This document shows positions 34,037-42,744 of a DNA stretch of 43,412 nucleotides, one piece after another (the stretch's first letter is position 1; every line of letters begins with the position of its first letter). The notes below the pieces were generated by a model, which worked only from the letters and a program-made list of their open reading frames with translations, did not search any database and was not told the DNA's origin. Source of the stretch: Allosediminivita pacifica (GTDB lineage Bacteria > Pseudomonadota > Alphaproteobacteria > Rhodobacterales > Rhodobacteraceae); the NCBI RefSeq assembly GCF_003054175.1, contig NZ_QBKN01000036.1, positions 1-43,412 on the forward strand, in the 5' to 3' direction. The position numbers were made by a program, and so were the translations under genes.

Positions 34037-34881
34037 CCGCGATGCTGGCGAAGGATCAGTTCGGCCAGCTTGCGGGCAATGAAGGGCACCTCGGCCTGAT
34101 CGGCATTGTCCAGCCGGTCACGGGCCTCGGCGATCTCGGGCGCGGTATGGCGGATATTGTCGTGGATCAGTGGCACATGAGACGGGATCATGGCGATGGA
34201 GCCGGTATAGCCGTCGTCCCGCCAGGCACGCAGGAAGGCTGCGACGCGCTCGGTGTCCCGGAAGGCGGGAATAAGCGATCCGCCAGTGGCGAAGACGTCA
34301 TGCTCGGCCGCGGCAGCGGCGATACGGGCGCGGGGCATCTTCATTGCGATACCGCGGAAATCGCTTCCCTCGTCATCAAAGAGGGCACAGCCGACCTCGG
34401 AAGCATAATCGGTATAGCCAAAGTGCACCCCCACCACCTCGGGCCGCGACAGGATCGCATCGAGCTGAGAGACCCCGCGCGGGCTTTCCACCATGACATA
34501 GATCCTTCGTGCTGGTCCGCCGTGTTGCAGCAGTTGTGCGGTCATCCTGGAGATTTCGTCTTCGTGTTCGATCTTCGGATAGCAGATCATCACCTCGGGA
34601 GGGCAGGCGGCCACGGCGGCCAGATCCTGATCCAGCAGTCCGCTCTGATGGCCGTTCACACGGATGAACATGTGTTTCCCGGCGATCAGCGCGGGATCGT
34701 TGCAGATCCGGACGGCACGTGTTCGGGCTGCGTCCTTCTGGGCGGCAGGCACGGAATCTTCGAGGTCCAGCATGATTGCATCCGCCGTGCTGCCGGGGAT
34801 CTTTGGCCAGAAGCGATCGGTCTTCAGGGGGACCTCGAGGATGCTGCGCAGGGTGCCGAAGGTTTCGCGGATTGATGTCAT
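34030..34881 (-). CDS. CitE-like / HpcH-HpaI aldolase family lyase (1)
   Basis: This 283-residue TIM-barrel lyase is related to citrate lyase beta subunit and malyl-/citramalyl-CoA lyases. Metal and substrate residues are in ADAIMLDLEDSVP, the Arg in HMFIRVNG, the Glu in YVMVESPRGVSQ and the Asp in HFGYTDYASEVG. It would cleave a 3-hydroxyacyl-CoA into a CoA ester and an oxo-acid such as glyoxylate or pyruvate. It is last of five genes in operon II and follows the NIPSNAP gene by 17 bases. It differs clearly from the second CitE-like protein of the same operon, so the two probably act on different intermediates. Confidence 0.9.
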   Translation of the reverse strand: MTSIRETFGTLRSILEVPLKTDRFWPKIPGSTADAIMLDLEDSVPAAQKDAARTRAVRICNDPALIAGKHMFIRVNGHQSGLLDQDLAAVAACPPEVMICYPKIEHEDEISRMTAQLLQHGGPARRIYVMVESPRGVSQLDAILSRPEVVGVHFGYTDYASEVGCALFDDEGSDFRGIAMKMPRARIAAAAAEHDVFATGGSLIPAFRDTERVAAFLRAWRDDGYTGSIAMIPSHVPLIHDNIRHTAPEIAEARDRLDNADQAEVPFIARKLAELILRQHRGY

Positions 34882-34898
34882 CTGGGCCTCCGAAAGGG

Positions 34899-35225
34899 TC
34901 AGCGGATCGGTGAGAAGTCGGTGGGGATCAGGATGTCGTTTGACATGGCGTCAACCAGGAAGCCGTCTTCCTCGCTTTTCTTGCGGGCGACAGTCCATTC
35001 CGGATCCGCGCGGAAGGCCTGCCAGGCGGCCATGCGCTGATCGAGCGAGTCCCAGGCAAGCAGGTAAACCAGCTCGGGCCGGTTCTGGCCGAACTCGGTC
35101 ACGAAAAAGCCGAGCGGCCGGAAGTCGTGCTTTTCGAAGAGGCGCAGGGTGTCGTTACGGAACCGGTCCAGCAGCGCCGGAAGGCGGTCGGGCAGGCAAT
35201 GATAGGTGCAGCGTTCGACATACAT
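34899..35225 (-). CDS. NIPSNAP family protein (1)
   Basis: This 108-residue protein has the NIPSNAP/ABM-like ferredoxin fold: MYVERCTYHCLPDRLPALLDRF at the start and LVYLLAWDSLDQRMAAWQAFRADPEW in the middle. The frame opens at a GTG at 35240 overlapping the SDR stop. The ATG at 35225 is preferred because GGAG lies seven bases upstream and it gives exactly the same length as the paralog at 38296-38622 (about half the residues identical). The function of bacterial NIPSNAP proteins is unknown; small dimers of this fold often bind or oxidise hydrophobic ligands. It is the fourth gene of operon II. Confidence 0.88.
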   Translation of the reverse strand: MYVERCTYHCLPDRLPALLDRFRNDTLRLFEKHDFRPLGFFVTEFGQNRPELVYLLAWDSLDQRMAAWQAFRADPEWTVARKKSEEDGFLVDAMSNDILIPTDFSPIR

Positions 35226-35236
35226 GGCGGGCTCCG

Positions 35237-35974
35237 TCACACAACGAGGTAGCCGCCGTCGACGGGCAGGATGGCACCGTTGACATAGGAGGCGTCGGGC
35301 GAGGCGAGAAAGGCGATGGCGGCCGCGATTTCCTCGGGGCGACCCAGACGTTTCATCGGGCAGTGAATGTCCATCCAGTCCGAAACGTCGCCCGCGCCGC
35401 CTGCCAGCATCGGCGTGTCGATGTAGCCCGGCGCGATGCAGTTGGCGCGGATGCCGAAGGGCGCCAGCTCGCGGGCCAGCTGACGAGTCAGGGCCAGGAC
35501 GCCCCCTTTCGAGGCGGCATAGCCTGCCTCGGCAAAGCCACTGCGCATCCCCACAACGGAGGAGACGGTGACAATGGCTCCGCCCTTCGTCTTGAGCTGG
35601 TCGATGCAGCCTGAAATCACGTTGAAGCTGCCGGTGAGGTTGATCGCGATCTCGCGGTCCCAGCCTTCGGCATTGCCTGTCTCGCCGATGCGCGACACGG
35701 CGGCGATGCCTGCGCAGGTGACGACGACCGATATCGGGCCGCGGTCCCGGCCCACTTTGGCCAGGGCGCTAGCACACTGGGCGCGGTCGGTCACGTCCAG
35801 CGGCACCGCGAAGGCGGAATGGCCTTGGCTGGTCATTTCGGCCACGGTCTGGTCGAGCAGATCACGGTTGCGGTCGGCCAGGCCCACCGAGAGGCCGCGT
35901 GCGGCCAGCGTTTCGGCGGTGGCGCGACCGATGCCGCTGGCGCCGCCGGTGATGAGTGCAATTTTGTCAGTCAT
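35237..35974 (-). CDS. SDR family oxidoreductase
   Basis: This is a 245-residue classical SDR. The cofactor motif is TGGASGIG, with Asp in VGLADRN favouring NAD. The catalytic Ser is in VTVSSVVGMRSG, and the YxxxK pair is in GYAASKGGVLALTRQLARELAPFG. The IDTPML and GAILPVDGGYLVV segments are typical of 3-oxoacyl reductase-like members. It is third in operon II, between a CitE-like lyase and the first NIPSNAP gene. It probably handles a hydroxy/keto interconversion separate from the SDR of operon I. Confidence 0.92.
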   Translation of the reverse strand: MTDKIALITGGASGIGRATAETLAARGLSVGLADRNRDLLDQTVAEMTSQGHSAFAVPLDVTDRAQCASALAKVGRDRGPISVVVTCAGIAAVSRIGETGNAEGWDREIAINLTGSFNVISGCIDQLKTKGGAIVTVSSVVGMRSGFAEAGYAASKGGVLALTRQLARELAPFGIRANCIAPGYIDTPMLAGGAGDVSDWMDIHCPMKRLGRPEEIAAAIAFLASPDASYVNGAILPVDGGYLVV

Positions 35975-35995
35975 TTGGATCTGATCCCTGGAATT

Positions 35996-36901
35996 TCAGG
36001 CCGCGAAGGCTTCGTGAATCTTCAGCACGTGGCGGGCCTGGTTGAGGTGGGGGATGTCCAGCATCTCGCCGTCGATGGCGATGGTCCCGGCGTCACCTGC
36101 TTCGTCGAAGGCGGCGATGATGCGTCGGGCCCGATCGACCTCGGCTTCAGCGGGCATGAAGGCCTCGTTGATCGGAGCCACCTGGGCGGGGTGAATGGCG
36201 AAGCGACCGGTGAAGCCTTCGCGCCGTGCTTCGAGCGAGCTGCCATAGAGACCTTCGGGGTCGCGGAAATCGACGTAGAGGGTCTCGATGGCGTTGACGC
36301 CGCAGGCCTTGGCGGCGAGCAGGCACTGGCTGCGGACCATGCGATAGGTCAGCGCCCATTCACCCTGTGGGGTCTTGTTCGTGGCGGCTCCTATGGCGCT
36401 GGAGAGATCCTCGGCGCCCCAGGTCAGGCCCCAGAGCCGAGGCAGGTCGTACTTGTGATATTCGCCGAGCGCGAAGGGGGCGGCTGCGGTTTCGGTCACC
36501 ACGGCCATGATGCCGATGCCGTCATCGGTCATCCCTGCCTTTGTGGTCAGCGCATCGAGATAGTCCGACGCGGTACGCACATCCCAGGGACCGGTGCACT
36601 TGGGCAGCAGAACCCCGGCCAAGTGTGGTGTCACCACCGCGCAGAGGTCCTCCAGTGCCATTCCCGACGGCAGCGGATTGATCCGCACCCAAAGCTGTCC
36701 GCCGTAGGCCTGGGGAGAATGCGATAGTAGTTCAGCCAGCTGCTGCCGGGCCTCGCTCTTGCGCGAGGGCATGACCGAGTCCTCGAGGTCAAGCACGATT
36801 GCGTCGGCCTCGGTGCCGAAGGCCTTCTCGATCTTGCGGGGACTGTCTGCGGGCACGAAGAGGATGGAGCGAATGGGTTTCGTAGTCCGGCTGGCGGGCA
36901 T
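35996..36901 (-). CDS. CitE-like / malyl-CoA lyase family protein (2)
   Basis: This is a 301-residue lyase with the classical family opening PIRSILFVPADSPRKIEKAFGTEADAIVLDLEDSV. Arg is in LWVRINP, Glu in AVVTETAAAPF and the metal Asp in LTWGAEDLSSAIGA. The C-terminal lid GFTGRFAIHPAQVAPINEAF is also present. All these residues are needed for CoA-ester lyase activity in malyl-CoA and citramalyl-CoA lyases. It is closer to these enzymes than the first CitE-like protein. It is the second gene of operon II, after the amidohydrolase. Paired with the MaoC hydratase it could cleave a 3-hydroxy dicarboxylyl-CoA. Confidence 0.92.
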   Translation of the reverse strand: MPASRTTKPIRSILFVPADSPRKIEKAFGTEADAIVLDLEDSVMPSRKSEARQQLAELLSHSPQAYGGQLWVRINPLPSGMALEDLCAVVTPHLAGVLLPKCTGPWDVRTASDYLDALTTKAGMTDDGIGIMAVVTETAAAPFALGEYHKYDLPRLWGLTWGAEDLSSAIGAATNKTPQGEWALTYRMVRSQCLLAAKACGVNAIETLYVDFRDPEGLYGSSLEARREGFTGRFAIHPAQVAPINEAFMPAEAEVDRARRIIAAFDEAGDAGTIAIDGEMLDIPHLNQARHVLKIHEAFAA

Positions 36902-36951
36902 GGGGTAATGTCCTCTGCTGAGGTTTTCGGAAAATGGGCGCGGGCCGGGCG

Positions 36952-37947
36952 TCAGCCCAGCTTGTACGTCCGGCGTGCGTTCTCGACGAAGATGCGGGAC
37001 AGCTCGTCGGGGCTGAGGTCGATGAGCATTTTCTTGAAGGCGTTCAGAAGCACGCGGTAGGAGGCCGCCTGGCGGTCCACCGGGAAATTGCTGCCGAAGA
37101 TCGCCCGCTCGGGCCCGAAAGCGTCGATGCAGGTGCGCACGTAGGGTTTCCAGGCCTCGACCAGCATATCGGAGGTGGCGGTGCCGCCGAACTGCCAGCC
37201 CATGCGGGAGATGCCCAGGCCACTGATCTTGACGCTGACGTTTTCCGCTTCGGCCAGGCTGTAGATGCCGCGGGCCCAGTGCCGGAACACCTCCTGCCGC
37301 ATCGTGGCATAGCGACCGACACCAAGGGGACCGCCGACATGATCCAGAACGATCTGCGTGTCGGGCACCTTAGCGGCGAAGGCCTTGACCGCGTCGAGCT
37401 GCGTATGGAAGGCCCACAGGTCGAGCACCAGGTCCATCTCGCCCAGAAGGGCGGTGGCCTGCTGCAGTTCGGGCCGATGCATCACATCCTCGTTGAAGTA
37501 ACCGGGTTCATGGTAGCCAGCCTCGGGATCCTCGTCGAAGGCAACCCGGTAGCGCACACCGCGGAACCGACCCTGACTGGCTTCGTCCTGGGACGCGAGG
37601 ATCGGCTCCAGCTCGCGGCCCAGCAACAGGTTGCCCGCGCCCAGGATGCCTTCGGCCAGGCGATGCGGGCTGTCGCCCGCCAGCGCGATCTGGTCCATGA
37701 CATAGCGCGCTTCGGCGGCGGGTTGCTCGGCCTCGGGCAGGCCGTCATCGTAACCCATGTTGCATTCGACATAGATGCTTGAACGCACGCGATGGCCATC
37801 GGCCACATCGGCCAGGAACTGAGGCGCGAAGTAGTCGAAGCCGGTGCGATCCCATAGGTGAATATGGGCATCGATGATCTCGAGATCGGGCAGGACGATC
37901 TCTTCTGGGTGCCCCGAAGAGACCGGCTCACTCGCGGTTTGGTTCAT
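36952..37947 (-). CDS. Amidohydrolase family protein (PF04909-like)
   Basis: This 331-residue TIM-barrel hydrolase belongs to the amidohydrolase-2 group, which includes lactonases and decarboxylases. The HxH motif is in IIDAHIHLWDRTG (about residues 24-36) and a conserved His in IVLDHVGGPLG. The strand-8 segment reads AIFGSNFPVDR, with Asn where metal-dependent members have Asp, so it may be a metal-free lactonase-type enzyme. It could open a lactone ring to give the acid that enters CoA transfer; this is inference. It is first of operon II. AGGAGGAAGAC precedes the ATG at 37947, and a GntR-like operator lies about 50 bp upstream. Confidence 0.9.
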   Translation of the reverse strand: MNQTASEPVSSGHPEEIVLPDLEIIDAHIHLWDRTGFDYFAPQFLADVADGHRVRSSIYVECNMGYDDGLPEAEQPAAEARYVMDQIALAGDSPHRLAEGILGAGNLLLGRELEPILASQDEASQGRFRGVRYRVAFDEDPEAGYHEPGYFNEDVMHRPELQQATALLGEMDLVLDLWAFHTQLDAVKAFAAKVPDTQIVLDHVGGPLGVGRYATMRQEVFRHWARGIYSLAEAENVSVKISGLGISRMGWQFGGTATSDMLVEAWKPYVRTCIDAFGPERAIFGSNFPVDRQAASYRVLLNAFKKMLIDLSPDELSRIFVENARRTYKLG

Positions 37948-37995
37948 GTCTTCCTCCTCCCAAAGGCAATTCGTAGGGGCGGCGCGCCGCGATAC

Positions 37996-38009
37996 AAATT
38001 GGTCAGTCC
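37996..38009 (+). promoter_or_regulatory. GntR/FadR-like operator candidate, operon II
   Basis: AAATTGGTCAGTCC lies 49-62 bp upstream of the amidohydrolase start. It matches the inverted copy at 38203-38216 in 12 of 14 bases and the operon I copy in 12 of 14. Confidence 0.65.
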
Positions 38010-38202
38010 TTTTTAGGGCTCAATTTTAAGTTTGAGAAGTCCCGATGTTGGAAAATCGCCGTCGAAGGAACGGAATAACGCCCGCCTGCAAGATGGGAAT
38101 TTATAAATTATCTTTTAAAATCCTACTGTTGTTTCTTTTCTTCGGGTCCTGGCCTGCCGTCGCATCACGAGCCGTATTGACGAGTTCGCTTGGCCTATTT
38201 AA

Positions 38203-38216
38203 GGTCTGACCAAATT
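38203..38216 (-). promoter_or_regulatory. GntR/FadR-like operator candidate, operon III
   Basis: On the minus strand this reads AATTTGGTCAGACC and includes the palindrome GGTC-T-GACC. It overlaps the end of a candidate -10 box for the plus-strand operon, which suggests repression. Confidence 0.65.
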
Positions 38217-38295
38217 AGGGAGACCGGTGCTCGCCCCACGGAAAGAGGAGATCCGCGGGGACCAAGGGAACTGGGCTCACAGAGGAGGAGAGGTC

Positions 38296-38622
38296 ATGAT
38301 TCTTGAACTTTGCGTCTACCGATGTTTGCCGGGGCGGCTGCCGGCGTTGATGAATCGCTTCGAGTCATCCACGCTCGACCTCTTCGCCAAGCACGGCTTC
38401 ACGCCCCATGGCTTTTTCACCACCATGGTAGGCCGATCGGCCCAAGAGCTGACCTATATGCTGCTGTGGGACTCGCTCGATCAGCGCGAGAAGTGCTGGC
38501 ACAGCTTTCATCACGACCCCGATTGGATCGCGGCCAGGACGGCCAGCGAAGCCGATGGGATGATCGTGGTGAACGCCAGCAATCAATTGCTTCAGCCCAC
38601 GCCGTTTTCGCCGCTGCGCTGA
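38296..38622 (+). CDS. NIPSNAP family protein (2)
   Basis: This 108-residue paralog of the protein at 34899-35225 has the same length and about half the residues identical. It reads MILELCVYRCLPGRLPALMNRFESSTLDLF, then YMLLWDSLDQREKCWHSF and a C-terminal FSPLR. GGAGGAGAGG precedes the ATG at 38296; the open frame upstream lacks a family match. It is the first gene of operon III. Each of the two divergent operons therefore carries one NIPSNAP gene, which suggests the two may act together, for example as a heterodimer, or on related ligands. The function is unknown. Confidence 0.88.
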   Translation: MILELCVYRCLPGRLPALMNRFESSTLDLFAKHGFTPHGFFTTMVGRSAQELTYMLLWDSLDQREKCWHSFHHDPDWIAARTASEADGMIVVNASNQLLQPTPFSPLR

Positions 38623-39702
<1,080 letters not shown>

Positions 39703-39712
39703 GCGCCGCAAG

Positions 39713-39746
39713 GTGGGCGGCCCGGGACGGATCCCGGGCCTGCCAC
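39713..39746 (+). repeat. Intercistronic hairpin before the second CoA-transferase gene
   Basis: A 9-bp stem GGCCCGGGA (39719-39727) with TCCCGGGCC (39732-39740) has loop CGGA. It is extended by GTGG (39713-39716) pairing with CCAC (39743-39746). No T-run follows. It ends three bases before the ribosome binding site of a small open frame. Confidence 0.6.
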
Positions 39747-39760
39747 GAAGGAGATTGCCT

Positions 39761-39817
39761 GTGAAGAAAGACGATATGACTCCGCCGATCTGTTCCAAGA
39801 AGACGCGGCAAGAATGA
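39761..39817 (+). CDS. Possible 18-codon leader peptide upstream of the CoA-transferase gene
   Basis: A GTG at 39761 has AAGGAG at 39749-39754, the best ribosome binding site in this gap. It opens an 18-residue frame (MKKDDMTPPICSKKTRQE) whose TGA overlaps the ATG of the CoA-transferase gene in ATGA. The CoA-transferase start has no good site of its own, so its translation probably depends on this short frame. It could be a coupling peptide, or a vestige of an upstream gene or a frameshifted N-terminus. Confidence 0.5.
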   Translation: MKKDDMTPPICSKKTRQE

Positions 39818-41007
39818 CCGGTCGCGAGGGCCCGTTGACGGGCATCCGCATCCTTGACGCCGCCTCGCTGCTTGCGGGACCGACGGCGGCGACACTTCTG
39901 GCGGAATACGGTGCCGAGGTGATCAAGCTGGAACAGCCCGACAGCGGTGACACGATGCGGCGTTACCCGCCGTTCCATGAGGATGTATCGCTGCTGTGGA
40001 AGGTGATTGCCCGCGACCGCAAGAGCGTCACGCTCAATTTGCGGACGGAGGCGGGGCGCGACATGTTCCGCAAGCTGGTCGCCGAATGTGACGTGGTCAC
40101 CCTCAACAATCGTCCCGAGACGGTGCGCAAATGGGGCATCGATTTCGAGGATCTGAAGAAGGTGAATCCGCGCGTCGTCATGCTGCATGTCACCGCCTAC
40201 GGGCGGACCGGGCCCTATGCCGAACGTCCCGGATTTGCGCGGGTCGCCGAGGCTTTCTCGGGCCTGACCCATCGTACCGGCTTTGCCGGTGAGGAACCCG
40301 CGCAATCCGGCTACCCGATGCTGGGCGACGGTGTAACCGGCCTTTACGGCGCCTTCGCCGTCATGCTGGCCCTGCGCCAGCGCGATCAGACAGGAGAGCC
40401 GCAGCTGATCGACCTCGGTCTTTACGAGACCTTCCTGAGGCTGATCGAGGACCAGGTTCCGGCCTATGGTCAGGACGGCACGGTGATGAGCCGGATCGGC
40501 AATTCAAATCCGCTGATCTGCCCCAACGGGCTGTTCCCGACCAAGGATGGCCGCTTTGTTTCCATTCCCGCGTCGACCGAGGCGCTCTGGGGGCGGCTGG
40601 TCAAGATGATGGATGCGCCCGAATTGGCACAATACGACAGCAACCCGGTGCGTCTGCAGCATCGTGCGCTGATCGAGGGCAAGGTCGAGGCCTGGACCCG
40701 CCAATACGATTTCCGCGATTTGCTGGAGATCTGCGCCGCGGGTGGCATCGCTTGCGGCCCGGTCTATTCGGTCGAGGACATCGTGAACGATCCGCATATC
40801 CGCCACCGGGGTTCGGTGATGGAGGTCGAGGACGAGGAATGCGGCAAGGTGATGATCGCCTCGCCTGCTGGCCGCTTCTCGGGCTTCGAGGCACGGATCG
40901 GCCAGTTGGGGCCCAAATTGGGAGCCCACACCGAGGAAGTCTTGACCGAGATGCTGGGGCTGGACCCCGGCGCTATCAGGAAACTTAGGGAGAACGGCGA
41001 CATCTGA
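39814..41007 (+). CDS. Class III CoA-transferase (CaiB/BaiF/Frc family)
   Basis: This 397-residue enzyme opens GPLTGIRILDAASLLAGPTAATLLAEYGAEVIKLEQP. The likely nucleophile Asp172 is in YPMLGDGVTGLYGAF. The segment IACGPVYSVEDIVNDPHIRHRGSVMEVEDEE near the C-terminus is typical of succinyl-CoA-dependent transferases of the family. Its distance from the operon I enzyme by eye suggests a different acid substrate. The likely start at 39814 overlaps the stop of a possible leader peptide. It is followed after 40 bases by a serine hydrolase, which might release CoA or hydrolyse an ester substrate. Confidence 0.93.
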   Translation: MTGREGPLTGIRILDAASLLAGPTAATLLAEYGAEVIKLEQPDSGDTMRRYPPFHEDVSLLWKVIARDRKSVTLNLRTEAGRDMFRKLVAECDVVTLNNRPETVRKWGIDFEDLKKVNPRVVMLHVTAYGRTGPYAERPGFARVAEAFSGLTHRTGFAGEEPAQSGYPMLGDGVTGLYGAFAVMLALRQRDQTGEPQLIDLGLYETFLRLIEDQVPAYGQDGTVMSRIGNSNPLICPNGLFPTKDGRFVSIPASTEALWGRLVKMMDAPELAQYDSNPVRLQHRALIEGKVEAWTRQYDFRDLLEICAAGGIACGPVYSVEDIVNDPHIRHRGSVMEVEDEECGKVMIASPAGRFSGFEARIGQLGPKLGAHTEEVLTEMLGLDPGAIRKLRENGDI

Positions 41008-41047
41008 GCGGCCCGGAGACGTTCGATTGCGCCGCAGGAGGAAAACG

Positions 41048-42256
41048 ATGAGCGAGATTCAGGGAAGTTGGGACCCGAAGTTCGAGAAGGTGCGCGACCT
41101 CTTTGCCGAAAAGGTGGCCGATGGCAGCGAAGTAGGCGCCAGCCTCCATGTCACGGTCGACGGCAAGGATGTGATCGACATCTGGGGGGGCTGGCGTGAG
41201 CGAGAGCACCTGACACCGTGGGACGAACATACCGTCGTCAATGTTTTTTCGGGCTCTAAGCCGGTCACCAGTCTGGCGCTTTTGATGATGGTGGACCGCG
41301 GCCTGCTGGATCTGGACGCTCCGGTGGCAGACTACTGGCCCGAGTTCGCGCAGAACGGCAAGGAGGGTGTGCTGGTACGGCACCTGATGAGCCACACCGC
41401 CGGGCTGCCCGCCTGGTTGCCGCCGTTCTCCTTCGAGGAAGCTGCAAATACCGAATTGTCGACGGCACGCCTTGCCGCGCAGGCTCCCTGGTGGGAGCCC
41501 GGCACGCGGGGATCCTACCACGCCAGTTCCTTTGGGCATCTGAACGCCGAACTGGCGCGCCGCGTCTGCGGTCGTCCGTTGCGCGAGTTTATCCGGGACG
41601 AGATCGCGACGCCGCTACAGGCAGATTTCTTCCTGGGGTTGGAGGATGCGCAGATGGGGCAGGTCGCCACGATTTATCCTGACAGCGATGCCCCCAAATC
41701 GGCGCCGAAACCGGCTGGCAAAGTGGCTGTTCCGGCTGGCGAATTCAACGAACCCACCGAAGAGGAAGTGATCGCCAAACGCACCCGCGAGGGCTCTTTC
41801 TCGGGCACATTGGGGGACGAGCAGACGGTTTTCAATTCCACCGAATGGCGGCGCACCGATTTCGCCGGCAGCAGCGGCCATGCCAACGGGCGTGGCCTGG
41901 GCCGGATCATCTCGGCCCTTGCAAACGGTGGCACCTCGCAGGGGGTCAAGCTGCTGTCGCAGGCAACGATCGACCAGATCTTCCGCGAACAGGCCAGTGG
42001 TATCGATGCCTATTACATGAAGCCGATCCACTGGGGCATCGGCTACGCCCTGGCACCCCAGAAGGAGAAGGAGCGCGGCCCGCTGCCCTTCCTGAAACCC
42101 GGCCCGCGCACCTGTTACTGGTACGGCACCGGTGGTGCGCTGGTGCTGGCCGACCTCGGGAACCGGTTGTCGATCGGCTATGCGATGAACCAGTGCCAGA
42201 GCGGGCGCAGCTCGCTCAACGGCGTCTACTACAATGCCATCTACGATTGCCTGTGA
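41048..42256 (+). CDS. Serine hydrolase, class C beta-lactamase/EstB-like
   Basis: This 402-residue protein has the beta-lactamase fold used by EstB-type esterases. The nucleophile motif SxxK is SGSK (Ser68, Lys71) in VVNVFSGSKPVTSLALLM. LMSHTAGLPAWLPPF is the usual block after it. The second motif Tyr is probably Tyr157 in GSYHASSFGHLN, and a late GTGGALVL replaces the KTG triad region. There is no signal peptide, so it works in the cytoplasm and is not an antibiotic-resistance enzyme. In this context it may hydrolyse an ester or lactone substrate, or a CoA ester. AGGAGGAAAACG precedes the ATG at 41048. Confidence 0.9.
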   Translation: MSEIQGSWDPKFEKVRDLFAEKVADGSEVGASLHVTVDGKDVIDIWGGWREREHLTPWDEHTVVNVFSGSKPVTSLALLMMVDRGLLDLDAPVADYWPEFAQNGKEGVLVRHLMSHTAGLPAWLPPFSFEEAANTELSTARLAAQAPWWEPGTRGSYHASSFGHLNAELARRVCGRPLREFIRDEIATPLQADFFLGLEDAQMGQVATIYPDSDAPKSAPKPAGKVAVPAGEFNEPTEEEVIAKRTREGSFSGTLGDEQTVFNSTEWRRTDFAGSSGHANGRGLGRIISALANGGTSQGVKLLSQATIDQIFREQASGIDAYYMKPIHWGIGYALAPQKEKERGPLPFLKPGPRTCYWYGTGGALVLADLGNRLSIGYAMNQCQSGRSSLNGVYYNAIYDCL

Positions 42257-42282
42257 GGCAGCTGAACCACAGGGAGATCCCC

Positions 42283-42744
42283 ATGTATGTTGACAGAGAT
42301 TTCGCGCTTGGGCTCGACCTCGATCCGATACCGATCGAGGTCGAGCGTGGCCGCCTGCGATTGTTTGCCAAGGCCATCGGCGAAACCAACCCCGTCTACT
42401 TCGACCTGGATGCCGCCCGGGCCGCAGGTTATCCGGATCTGCCCGCGCCCCCCTCGTTCCTGGGCAATGCGGTTGAGCTCGAAATTCCTGAACCTCTCTA
42501 CTGGATGTCGGCCGTGGGTATCGACATCACGTCGACGCTGCATGGCGGGCAGAAGATGGTCTACCACGAGATGGTCTTTGCGGGGGACAGCCTGATGCTG
42601 CATCGCTCGATCGTCGACGTTTACGTCAAGAAAGCCGGGGCGCTGGAGTTCGTGGTCAAGAAGACCGAAATCATGCGCGGCGACACGCTTGTGGTCGAAG
42701 CCTTCTGCAACATCGCCGTTCTGCACCCGGAGGCCGGAAAATGA
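42283..42744 (+). CDS. MaoC-like hydratase, N-terminal-type subunit
   Basis: This 153-residue hot-dog protein of the MaoC_dehydrat_N/FAS1-like type contains LRLFAKAIGETNPVYFDLDAARAAGYPDLPAPPSFLG. In this motif Glu and Tyr stand where catalytic members have Asp and His, so it is probably the substrate-binding, non-catalytic half. YHEMVFAGDSLMLHRSIVDVYVKK follows. Its stop overlaps the start of a catalytic-type MaoC gene by four bases. The two thus very likely form a heterodimeric enoyl-CoA hydratase, as known for split MaoC hydratases in steroid side-chain degradation. AGGGAGAT precedes the ATG. Confidence 0.9.
   Translation: MYVDRDFALGLDLDPIPIEVERGRLRLFAKAIGETNPVYFDLDAARAAGYPDLPAPPSFLGNAVELEIPEPLYWMSAVGIDITSTLHGGQKMVYHEMVFAGDSLMLHRSIVDVYVKKAGALEFVVKKTEIMRGDTLVVEAFCNIAVLHPEAGK

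Larger units (their letters stand above)
37948..38295. other. Divergent promoter region between operons II and III
   Basis: This 348-base intergenic region is AT-rich compared with the flanks. It carries two inverted copies of a GntR-like operator (37996-38009 and 38203-38216) and the 12-bp palindrome AATTTATAAATT (38098-38109). A candidate operon III promoter has TTGACG (38177-38182) and, 17 bp on, TAAGGT (38200-38205), directly abutting the second operator. No gene was seen. Confidence 0.6.

Noticed and set aside
41048-42256. A beta-lactamase giving antibiotic resistance
   Set aside because: No signal peptide, EstB-like sequence and a catabolic operon context indicate a cytoplasmic esterase-type hydrolase.
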